A stretch of 64,000 bases of DNA. Origin: SIG299 sp964544055. GTDB lineage: Bacteria; Bacillota; Clostridia; Lachnospirales; Lachnospiraceae. The translations under genes and the position numbers were made by a program. Location: assembly GCA_964544055.1 (NCBI GenBank), contig CAZJAA010000008.1, positions 19,055 to 83,054 on the forward strand, read 5' to 3'. The notes under the pieces are model-generated. The model ran no database searches. It saw only the letters and a program-made list of their open reading frames with translations, and was not told the origin of the DNA. Below, piece after piece: positions 51,181-59,108 of this stretch; position 1 is the stretch's first letter, and each line of letters starts with the position of its first letter.

Positions 51181-51780
51181 ATGGCTACGATTGGTCTTGA
51201 TAAATTATTTTATTCGAAAATCACAGAAGATGCAGACGGAAATGAAACCTACGCAACTCCTGTGTCTTTGGCAAAGGCTATGTCTGCGGAATTATCCGTG
51301 GAACTGGCAGAGGCTACGCTGTATGCCGATGACGGTGCTGCTGAAATCGTAAAAGAGTTTCAGAGCGGAACACTTACACTTGGTATTGATGACATTGGTG
51401 CATCTGTAGCGGGTGACCTTACAGGAGCAACCATTGATAAGAACCATGTGTTGATTTCAACATCCGAAGATGGTGGTACACCTGTTGCGATTGGATTCCG
51501 TGCAAAGAAAGCAAACGGAAAATACCGTTACTTCTGGTTATACCGTGTAAAATTTGGTATTCCTGCGACAAACCTTACCACAAAGGGAGAGAGCATTGAG
51601 TTTTCAACCCCATCTATCGAAGGAACGGTTCTTCGTAGAAACAAGGTGGACGGTCTTGGCAAGCATCCTTGGAAGGCAGAAGTGTCCGAAGATGATACGG
51701 GCGTTAGTGCTACAGTTATCAAGAATTGGTACGAAGAGGTATATGAACCAACATATACAACTACAGGCACTACAGAATAA
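51181..51780 (+). CDS. phi13-type major tail tube protein
   Basis: 199 residues (MATIGLDKLFYSKITEDADG). The pattern AELSVELAEATLYADDGAAE, then LTLGIDDIGASVAGDLTGAT, is the phi13 major tail family. It builds the tail tube. It is placed just before the tail chaperone genes as expected. Confidence 0.93.
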   Translation: MATIGLDKLFYSKITEDADGNETYATPVSLAKAMSAELSVELAEATLYADDGAAEIVKEFQSGTLTLGIDDIGASVAGDLTGATIDKNHVLISTSEDGGTPVAIGFRAKKANGKYRYFWLYRVKFGIPATNLTTKGESIEFSTPSIEGTVLRRNKVDGLGKHPWKAEVSEDDTGVSATVIKNWYEEVYEPTYTTTGTTE

Positions 51781-51799
51781 TTAGTGGAGGATATCAGAT

Positions 51800-52180
51800 A
51801 TGGATGAAAGAACAGCAGTTGTAAATATTGGTGGTACAGAGTATGAAATGCTCCTTACCACCCGTGCAACAAAGGAAATCGCAGGACGATACGGTGGTTT
51901 GGAGAACCTTGGAGAGAAGCTCATGAAGTCTGAGAACTTCGAGATGGCTCTCGATGAGATTATCTGGCTTATTACACTTCTTTGTAATCAGCCTATCCTT
52001 ATTCACAACCTTAAAAATCCAAATGAGAAGAAACCGGAACTCACAGCAGATGAGGTGGAACTTCTTACTTCACCAATGGAACTTACGGATTATAAGGATG
52101 CAATCATGGATGCGATGTATAAAGGTACAAAGCGTAATGTGGAAAGTGAATCAGAAGGAAAAAACATAGTGGCCGAGTAA
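51800..52180 (+). CDS. tail assembly chaperone (G protein)
   Basis: 126 residues (MDERTAVVNIGGTEYEMLLT). Its place between tail tube and tape measure genes, with a slippery sequence near its end, identifies it as the G component of the G/GT tail assembly chaperones. About 5 codons before its stop is A AAA AAC in frame, where a -1 slip yields the longer GT product ending at 52368. Confidence 0.85.
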   Translation: MDERTAVVNIGGTEYEMLLTTRATKEIAGRYGGLENLGEKLMKSENFEMALDEIIWLITLLCNQPILIHNLKNPNEKKPELTADEVELLTSPMELTDYKDAIMDAMYKGTKRNVESESEGKNIVAE

Positions 52181-52368
52181 GCGACGATGAGTTGTTTACC
52201 CGGCTTTTGTATTACGGCATCGGTCAGCTTCATCTGTCGCAGGATGAGTTCTGGCTGATGCCTTTTGGTTTATTTATGGATTTATGGGAGTGCCACAAAC
52301 AGTACAACGGCATTTCCAAACCAAAGCAGGAATTATCCATTGATGATGTAATTCCTTATGGAATTTAG
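52159..52368 (+). CDS. -1 frameshift extension of the tail chaperone (GT)
   Basis: AAAAAAC at 52159-52165 is a canonical X XXY YYZ slippery heptamer in the zero frame (GGA AAA AAC). After a -1 slip the frame runs 67 codons with no start needed: HSGRVSDDELFTRLLYYGIG and so on, ending DDVIPYGI at the stop 52366-52368. GxxxLHLSQDEFWLMPFGLF in it is like the T part of phage GT proteins. It has no ribosome binding site of its own, supporting programmed frameshifting. Confidence 0.85.
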   Translation, partial: KKHSGRVSDDELFTRLLYYGIGQLHLSQDEFWLMPFGLFMDLWECHKQYNGISKPKQELSIDDVIPYGI

Positions 52369-52388
52369 CGGAAAGGAGGTATAGACAC

Positions 52389-55001
52389 ATGGCTGATAAT
52401 TTTGGTCTGAAGATTGGTGTCGAAGGTGAGAAAGAGTTTAAGAAAGCACTGGCAGATATCAATCAGTCGTTTAAGGTATTGGGTTCGGAAATGAAACTGG
52501 TATCGGCACAATTCGACAAAAACGATAATTCGGTTGAGGCTTTGTCTGCAAGAAATAAAGTCTTAAACAAGGAAATCGATGCACAGAAGAGCAAGATTGA
52601 AACCTTAAGGTCTGCCCTCCAGAACGCATCCACATCCTTTGGAGAAACGGATAGACGTACACAAAGCTGGCAGATTCAGCTTAACAATGCAGAGGCAGCA
52701 CTTATTGCTATGGAGAAGGAACTCAAAGCAAATAATACTGCACTTGAAACAGCGAATGCCAATTATGATGACGCGGAAGATTCTCTTAAGGATATGGACC
52801 GTAGAATGGATGAGGTTTCTGACTCGGCAGACGATATGGGTGATGAAATAAAGGAAGCCGGGGATGAGGCAGATAAGTCCGAGGATAAGTTTAAGGCTCT
52901 TGGAAGTACACTAAAAGGTATCGGTGTTGCTATGGGAACCGTAGTGGCGGCGGCTGGAGCTGCAGCCATCAGCCTTGGCAAAGAAGTGGTGTCTGCGTAT
53001 GCAGACTATGAACAGCTTGTCGGTGGTGTAGACACCTTGTTTAAGGAATCATCGGGCAAACTGCAAACTTATGCTTCCAATGCTTATAAAACAGCAGGTA
53101 TGTCTGCAAATGATTATATGGAAACCGTCACAGGCTTTTCTGCATCACTGATTTCATCTTTGGGTGGAGATACAGAAAAAGCCGTGGAATATGCGGATAT
53201 GGCTATTACGGATATGTCTGATAACGCCAATAAGATGGGTACAGATATGTCTCTTATCCAAAATGCATATCAGGGTTTTGCAAAGCAGAACTACACGATG
53301 CTTGATAACTTAAAACTTGGTTATGGTGGTACAAAAACGGAAATGGAACGACTGCTTGCAGATGCACAGGCTATTTCCGGTATTGAGTACGATATTTCTT
53401 CCTATGCCGATGTGGTGGCTGCAATCCATGTTATTCAGGAAAACATGGGAATTGCCGGAGCAACGGCAGCAGAAGCAGAGAACACGATTTCTGGATCCAT
53501 TAACTCCATGCAGGCTGCGTTGCAGAACTTAGTGGTAGGTTTCGGAAACGCTGATGCAGACATGACGATGCTCTGTAATAACGTGGTGGATGCATTCCAA
53601 GATGTGGTTAGAAACATTACTCCTGTTATAGAGAATATTGTGTCGGCTCTTCCAACGGTAACGGGAGCATTGCTTGAGGCATTTGCACAGTTACTTCCTA
53701 CTTTACTTCAAACAGTAACAGACCTTTTTTCACAAGTATTAAATACCATCTTACAGTTGATTCCAACGCTGATTCCTGCGGCAGTACAGGCGGTCATTAC
53801 AATCGTGAATGCGATTATAGAAAATTTGCCTTTGCTTATTAACGCAGCCATTCAGATGATTTCAACTTTGGTACAGGGAATTGCAGAGGCTCTGCCTACT
53901 TTAATTCCTGCCGCAGTACAGGCACTTGTGACGATTGTGCAGAGTTTGATTGACAATCTGCCAATGCTCCTTGATGCAGCCCTACAGCTTGTGATGGGAT
54001 TGGCACAAGGCATTATTGCAGCCATTCCTGTGCTTCTTGAGGCATTGCCACAGATAATCATTTCCATCGTGGAATTTATCGTGGCAGCAATCCCGCAGAT
54101 TATCGAGGCGGGCATACAGCTTTTATCATCGCTCGTTACGGCATTGCCACAAATCATTACAACGATTGTAACTGTGATTCCACAGATTATTGATGGAATT
54201 ATTACAGCAGTTATTGAGTCCATTCCACTCATTATCGATGCGGGAATTAAGTTACTGATTTCTTTGGTGGAGAGCCTTCCAACAATCATTACAACGATTG
54301 TGGATGCCATTCCAAAGATTATCACAAGCATTGTAAATGCCTTGATTGGAAATATCGACAAGATTATTATGGCAGGTGTTCAGCTTTTAGTTGCTCTAAT
54401 TAAGAACCTGCCACAGATTATCGTGTCGATTGTAAAAGCAGTACCACAGATTATTTCTGCAATTGTGAAAGGATTTGCAGGTGGTGTATCTCAGATGGCA
54501 TCTATAGGCCTTAACCTTATCAAAGGTATCTGGAATGGTATTGGAGATGCTGCATCGTGGCTTTGGAATAAAGTCAGCGGTTTCTGTTCTAATCTTATGG
54601 GCAAGATTAAGGATTTCTTTGGTATCCATTCTCCATCACGAGAGATGGCTTGGGTCGGAGAAATGCTTACAGAAGGTTTGGCAGGAGGTATTGGAGATAC
54701 AGCCAAATCTGCAATTACAGCGGCAGAGGATATGAATGCAGGCATTATGGATGTTATGAACGGACTAGCTGGAGATATGAAGTCGGCTGTTCCTACGAAC
54801 TTTAATCTTGATGCAAATGCAACAGTAGCTTCGGTTGCAAGTGGAATGAACGGAGTAGGAAGTGGAGCATCTTATGGTTCACTTATTTCCATTTCACAGA
54901 TGATTGTCAGAAGTGAAGAGGACATCCGTAAGATTTCACAGGAATTATACAATTTGATTCAGACAGGTTCCCGTGCACAGGGACGTTTTTCTACAGCATA
55001 A
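52389..55001 (+). CDS. tail tape measure protein
   Basis: 870 residues. Residues 1-160 are coiled coil (KEFKKALADINQSFKVLGSE). A small hydrophobic stretch lies near 175-195 (GVAMGTVVAAAGAAAISLGK). Residues about 417-697 consist of hydrophobic repeats of roughly 37-41 residues around 'LP..I..IV.AIP.II..I'. The end has the common IHSPSREMAWVGEMLTEGLA motif. It sets tail length and is probably injected with DNA. At this length the tail would be of medium size (inference from the usual length relation). Confidence 0.95.
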   Translation: MADNFGLKIGVEGEKEFKKALADINQSFKVLGSEMKLVSAQFDKNDNSVEALSARNKVLNKEIDAQKSKIETLRSALQNASTSFGETDRRTQSWQIQLNNAEAALIAMEKELKANNTALETANANYDDAEDSLKDMDRRMDEVSDSADDMGDEIKEAGDEADKSEDKFKALGSTLKGIGVAMGTVVAAAGAAAISLGKEVVSAYADYEQLVGGVDTLFKESSGKLQTYASNAYKTAGMSANDYMETVTGFSASLISSLGGDTEKAVEYADMAITDMSDNANKMGTDMSLIQNAYQGFAKQNYTMLDNLKLGYGGTKTEMERLLADAQAISGIEYDISSYADVVAAIHVIQENMGIAGATAAEAENTISGSINSMQAALQNLVVGFGNADADMTMLCNNVVDAFQDVVRNITPVIENIVSALPTVTGALLEAFAQLLPTLLQTVTDLFSQVLNTILQLIPTLIPAAVQAVITIVNAIIENLPLLINAAIQMISTLVQGIAEALPTLIPAAVQALVTIVQSLIDNLPMLLDAALQLVMGLAQGIIAAIPVLLEALPQIIISIVEFIVAAIPQIIEAGIQLLSSLVTALPQIITTIVTVIPQIIDGIITAVIESIPLIIDAGIKLLISLVESLPTIITTIVDAIPKIITSIVNALIGNIDKIIMAGVQLLVALIKNLPQIIVSIVKAVPQIISAIVKGFAGGVSQMASIGLNLIKGIWNGIGDAASWLWNKVSGFCSNLMGKIKDFFGIHSPSREMAWVGEMLTEGLAGGIGDTAKSAITAAEDMNAGIMDVMNGLAGDMKSAVPTNFNLDANATVASVASGMNGVGSGASYGSLISISQMIVRSEEDIRKISQELYNLIQTGSRAQGRFSTA

Positions 55002-55013
55002 GGAGGTGGTTGT

Positions 55014-55790
55014 GTGGGTTTTATATTCAATAGTGTTACATCAAAAAGTATGGGTATGAGGGCAAGGCTTACTTCATGGCAGGTAAGCGGTCAGCTTAGA
55101 AACTACACAACTACTGTTCCGGGGAAATACGGAGTAGCAGATTTTGGTGCTGACCTTGATGCAAGAGAGATTAAACTGGAGTGCAGTATTTTTCCAAAAG
55201 GCAGCTTTGGGGAGTTAATCCTAGCTTTGGATGATATTGCACTCTGGCTTGACCCAACCGATGGATTGGGCGAGTTAATTCTTGATGATGTACCAGACCG
55301 ATACTTTATGGCAAGAATTGACGAAAAGGTTGATTGTGAGAGATTGCTCCGTTCTGCGGGGCATTTTTCTTTGAAGTTTTTCTGCCCAGATCCATTCGGA
55401 TACGCAATCAATGATGAGACTTTTTTCATTGATGCAGAAGGAACACATGAGATTAAAAGAGAAAAAGGAAATGTGGATTCAAATCCCATTTATAAAATAA
55501 AAGGAGTGTTATCTCCAAGCGTAAGTAATTATATCAGCATAACGACTAACGGACAGGAACTTAAAGTGCTAAACGCTACACTTTCCGATGGAGAAACACT
55601 TGTTGTAGATACGGATAAGATGACAGCCTATGTGGAGGATGAGAATGGTGTGATTGTTAGAAACGGACTTCCTTATTTACAGGAGTTAAATTTCCCATCC
55701 CTCTATGTAGGAAAGAACAGCATTTCCGTATCGGTAAAGAATGCCACTTTTACGAGCCTTGGTATTCAGGCAAAAAGCAGATGGAGGTAG
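55014..55790 (+). CDS. distal tail protein (Dit)
   Basis: 258 residues from GTG 55014 (GGAGGTGGTT upstream). Sequence RNYTTTVPGKYGVADFGADL and the galectin-like second half (KIKGVLSPSVSNYISITTNG) match the siphovirus Dit family, the hub below the tail tube. It is followed 3 bases later by the tail endopeptidase-type gene. Confidence 0.9.
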   Translation: MGFIFNSVTSKSMGMRARLTSWQVSGQLRNYTTTVPGKYGVADFGADLDAREIKLECSIFPKGSFGELILALDDIALWLDPTDGLGELILDDVPDRYFMARIDEKVDCERLLRSAGHFSLKFFCPDPFGYAINDETFFIDAEGTHEIKREKGNVDSNPIYKIKGVLSPSVSNYISITTNGQELKVLNATLSDGETLVVDTDKMTAYVEDENGVIVRNGLPYLQELNFPSLYVGKNSISVSVKNATFTSLGIQAKSRWR

Positions 55791-55793
55791 GAT

Positions 55794-58319
55794 ATGTCAT
55801 TAAAAACAGTTTTGAATAAGCAGACAGATTTTACAGGCGAGTTTCCATCAGAATATGCCAAAGACGGATTGTGGCGTTTTAGTGAGTCTGCTCCAGATGG
55901 AAATACGGAATTAGCTGATTCATCCGGCATGGGAAGAAATGCGTATATCAATAAGTGGTCGGGAACTACGGCATCACTTCGAGCAGGTATCTTCGGTAAT
56001 TATTTTCGAATGAACATAAACAACCCAGCCACAGAGCAGACCTACCTTAAAGTAACAAATGCTGGTTCTCTTTTTGCGAATATCGGAGAGAGAATCATCT
56101 GTGGCGGGTGGATGCAGCCGACAACGTATTCCATCGGGAATACATATACACCAATCCTTAATACCCGTTATGGTCCGGGACAGCCTATTTTTTACCTTTC
56201 TTTGATTAGAGGAAAGCCAAGACTGATGCTGTATAACTCTTCGGGAACATTGATTTTAGATAAGTCCGTGTCACCGACCATTTCTTTTTCTAATGGAAAT
56301 TGGTATTTTATAGCGGCAGTTATTGAGCCTTCCAATAAGAAAGCATGGATTGTGGTAGGGGATAAATCCACAGGAGAAGCGTGGATTTCCGAAGATTTGA
56401 GTATTACGGGTGATTTGAACACCACTTGTACAGCAGACCTTATCTGGGGTATGCACTCCATGTCTTATTGGTATGCAGGTGGCTTCGATGACTGGTTTTT
56501 GGATTGTGATAGTGAACTTGCAGCAGAGGATTTGGCTGATTATTTTCATTCGGCCTGTTTGGCAAATGGTGGAGATACAACGGGTGACATAGACGGAACG
56601 ACAAGTCCGGGAGTTGTTACTCTCCGTGCTACAAGCGGTGTGTATCCGACAGAAGCTGTCTTTACCTCTGCCGCAGCAAAGTGCAATCTTTCAGGAACAG
56701 GAAAAGTATCTGTCACAAGTGAATATGTGGTTGGTACGACCTCTGTTTCTAACATTGAAACATCCACAAGTGATGATTTGGTGGAGTGGAGCGATTGGGT
56801 AGCAATCTCCACAGATGGAAAATTGCAGTCTCCGAACAGGGAGTACATTCGTTTTAGAATGACACTTTCTACAACGGATACTTCCAAAACACCGAAGGTG
56901 GTAGATATCAGACTGTATGATATTCCGAAAGCACCATACGGGAAGATTGGATATGCCCGTCCTGTTGTTTTGGATGAGAATGGAGCGTGGGAGTCTGTAC
57001 TTGAAAATGCCTATGACATTATTGTTACTGGAGAAATCAACGGAGAAGATACGCTGACATTCAAAATTCCATACAGGGATGCAAAACGAAGATATATTGA
57101 CAGCGAGAAGAAAATACAGATTGTAGACGATGTCTATAAGGTCAGAACTGTTACAGATACAAAGGCTACCGATGGTACAACAGTTACGGAAGTGTATGCA
57201 GAGGCAGAGTTCTATGATTTGACCTTTTCCGTAAGAAAAGAGGAACGTACCTTTGATGCAGAACTCCCGGAAGTGGCAATGCAGTATGCACTTGCTGATA
57301 CGGAGTGGAGTGTCGGAACGGTAGAAGTAAAGACAAAACGAACATGGACGAGCAAAGAAAAAAATGCTCTTTCCATTCTTCGTAATATCGCAGACCTGCA
57401 TGGCGGTGATCTGGTATTTGACTGTCCGAATCGACTGGTTCATTTACTTACAGTTAATGGCAAGGATAGTGGAGCCTTGTTTGCTTATAAAAAGAACATG
57501 AAGAGTATTAAGCGAGTGGTGGATACCAGAAGTCTTGTAACGAGGCTTTATGCGGTAGGTGCAGAAGGATTAACATTTGCAGATATCAATGGTGGGAAAC
57601 CTTATGTAGAGGATTTTACTTTTACTAAGGATATCCGAATTACCACACTTGACTGTTCTTCATTTACCAATCCATATCAGATGCTTGAGTACACCAATAT
57701 GAGATTGGCAGAATATTGTAAACCGTCCATTTCCTATGTGCTGAATGCTATGGACTTATCGGTGCTGACAGGTTACGAGCATGAGGCTTGGGAACTTGGT
57801 GATTATGTAAGAGTGGAAGATAGGGAACTTGGTCTTTCCATCACAACAAGAATTATCCGAAGAGAGTATAACTTGCAGGAGCCTTGGAATACGGTGCTTG
57901 AGTTATCGACCACATTAAAGAACTTAGGCTCATCAGCAACACAATGGGATAGCGTGGCTGACACACTCGAAGGAACGAGCATGGTCACTAACGATGATAT
58001 TCGTGAAATGGTACCGTTTAATCTGCTGCGAAATTCAAGAGCCGATGACGGACTGGCATATTGGGTTAGTTCCGGCTTTGAAGCTGACGGAGAGAACGGA
58101 GCGAGTGGTACAGCATCTTTTAAAGCAGAAGGTGTAAGTGGAATGACGAAAAGCCTTTCACAGACTGTGTATCCTGCGAACCGTTCCAGTTATACGCTGT
58201 CGGCACAGATTGGCTCGGAGAACCTTAAGAAACTATCCGATTCTTCGCAAGTAGGGATTGAGGTTGTCATTGAGTATGAAGATGGAACGACAGAAACAAG
58301 GTTTATTGATTTATATTGA
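55794..58319 (+). CDS. tail-associated protein with LamG-like and prophage-endopeptidase domains
   Basis: 841 residues. Residues about 20-260 resemble a LamG/concanavalin-like domain (DGLWRFSESAPDGNTELADS, later GNWYFIAAVIEPSNKKAWIV and GGFDDWFLD), which could bind sugars. Residues about 380-720 follow the prophage tail (endopeptidase-type) pattern: DIIVTGEINGEDTLTFKIPY and NPYQMLEYTNMRLAEYCKPS. The C-terminus (about 735-841) is a carbohydrate-binding-like beta domain. The LamG-like domain precedes the tail domain, an uncommon order. Confidence 0.82.
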   Translation: MSLKTVLNKQTDFTGEFPSEYAKDGLWRFSESAPDGNTELADSSGMGRNAYINKWSGTTASLRAGIFGNYFRMNINNPATEQTYLKVTNAGSLFANIGERIICGGWMQPTTYSIGNTYTPILNTRYGPGQPIFYLSLIRGKPRLMLYNSSGTLILDKSVSPTISFSNGNWYFIAAVIEPSNKKAWIVVGDKSTGEAWISEDLSITGDLNTTCTADLIWGMHSMSYWYAGGFDDWFLDCDSELAAEDLADYFHSACLANGGDTTGDIDGTTSPGVVTLRATSGVYPTEAVFTSAAAKCNLSGTGKVSVTSEYVVGTTSVSNIETSTSDDLVEWSDWVAISTDGKLQSPNREYIRFRMTLSTTDTSKTPKVVDIRLYDIPKAPYGKIGYARPVVLDENGAWESVLENAYDIIVTGEINGEDTLTFKIPYRDAKRRYIDSEKKIQIVDDVYKVRTVTDTKATDGTTVTEVYAEAEFYDLTFSVRKEERTFDAELPEVAMQYALADTEWSVGTVEVKTKRTWTSKEKNALSILRNIADLHGGDLVFDCPNRLVHLLTVNGKDSGALFAYKKNMKSIKRVVDTRSLVTRLYAVGAEGLTFADINGGKPYVEDFTFTKDIRITTLDCSSFTNPYQMLEYTNMRLAEYCKPSISYVLNAMDLSVLTGYEHEAWELGDYVRVEDRELGLSITTRIIRREYNLQEPWNTVLELSTTLKNLGSSATQWDSVADTLEGTSMVTNDDIREMVPFNLLRNSRADDGLAYWVSSGFEADGENGASGTASFKAEGVSGMTKSLSQTVYPANRSSYTLSAQIGSENLKKLSDSSQVGIEVVIEYEDGTTETRFIDLY

Positions 58320-58333
58320 TGGAGGTGTGAGAA

Positions 58334-58531
58334 GTGGCATATTTTTCCGTAACATCTGCTAGGGTCACACCGAAAAACTATGGAGAGCGAGTAAAGTCCA
58401 TTACTGTAAGGGTGTGCATTACGAATTGTACAGGAACTTTGTATGTAACGGATTTACTTTTGCAGGGTGGCTCAGTAGCAACGGGGTGGATAGGACACCC
58501 ATGTGAGATTAAGTGGTCGCAAGATGGGTAA
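58334..58531 (+). CDS. small tail-module protein, first of two related units
   Basis: 65 residues from GTG 58334 with GGAGGTG upstream. RVKSITVRVCITNCTGTLYV, then TDLLLQGGSVATGW, closely matches the start of the next protein (TSISVSPIISDCSGTIYFTD, LQLQEGSALTGY). The two genes overlap by 29 bases, so this is a split or duplicated small beta module of a tail accessory protein. Function unknown. Confidence 0.65.
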   Translation: MAYFSVTSARVTPKNYGERVKSITVRVCITNCTGTLYVTDLLLQGGSVATGWIGHPCEIKWSQDG

Positions 58532-59108
58532 TGTTGCATTTATTCGACTTGCAGAGGTCATCAATAAGAAACAGGATAAGCGTGTCACAAGCATATCGGT
58601 CAGTCCTATCATTTCCGATTGCTCCGGCACGATTTATTTTACAGACCTTCAGCTACAGGAAGGTTCGGCACTTACAGGTTATGCACCACATTCAGAAAAA
58701 TTGCTGGCAAAAAGCCAAGATGATGGAGTGGATAGAGAGCCAGTTTGGTTTAATGGAGTGGTTCGTTCCAAGGAAACAGTTATTGTATGCAACCTTGGCG
58801 GCACATCGGCTGGACTGGATATCAGTGTATATCCAAAGTCAGATATGGCATCTAATTCCATAGAACTGGCACAAGGTGTCGGGGGTCAAAGGGTAAGGTT
58901 TCCATCTGCGATGAAAGCGGACGATGAAATACAGCTTTTGGCATCCAAAAGGGAGTGCCTTAAAAATGGAGCAGCGGAAAAGAAAGAAGGCTTTTATCAG
59001 TATAGTGCAGCGTGGGATTCCAAACACATCGTAAAGGTGGAAAAAGGAAAATCGGCAAGGGTACTGTTTGAACTGCAGGAAATGGAAGATGGAGGTGAGC
59101 TTTTGTAA
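58503..59108 (+). CDS. tail accessory protein, second related unit
   Basis: 201 residues if GTG 58503 is used; ATG 58524 (MGNVAFIRLAEV) is an alternative, neither with a strong site. The N-terminal 55 residues repeat the previous protein; the rest is beta-rich (VVRSKETVIVCNLGGTSAGL). It lies between tail tip and GH18 genes and its stop overlaps the GH18 start by one base. Role in tail tip inferred from position. Confidence 0.65.
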   Translation: MRLSGRKMGNVAFIRLAEVINKKQDKRVTSISVSPIISDCSGTIYFTDLQLQEGSALTGYAPHSEKLLAKSQDDGVDREPVWFNGVVRSKETVIVCNLGGTSAGLDISVYPKSDMASNSIELAQGVGGQRVRFPSAMKADDEIQLLASKRECLKNGAAEKKEGFYQYSAAWDSKHIVKVEKGKSARVLFELQEMEDGGELL

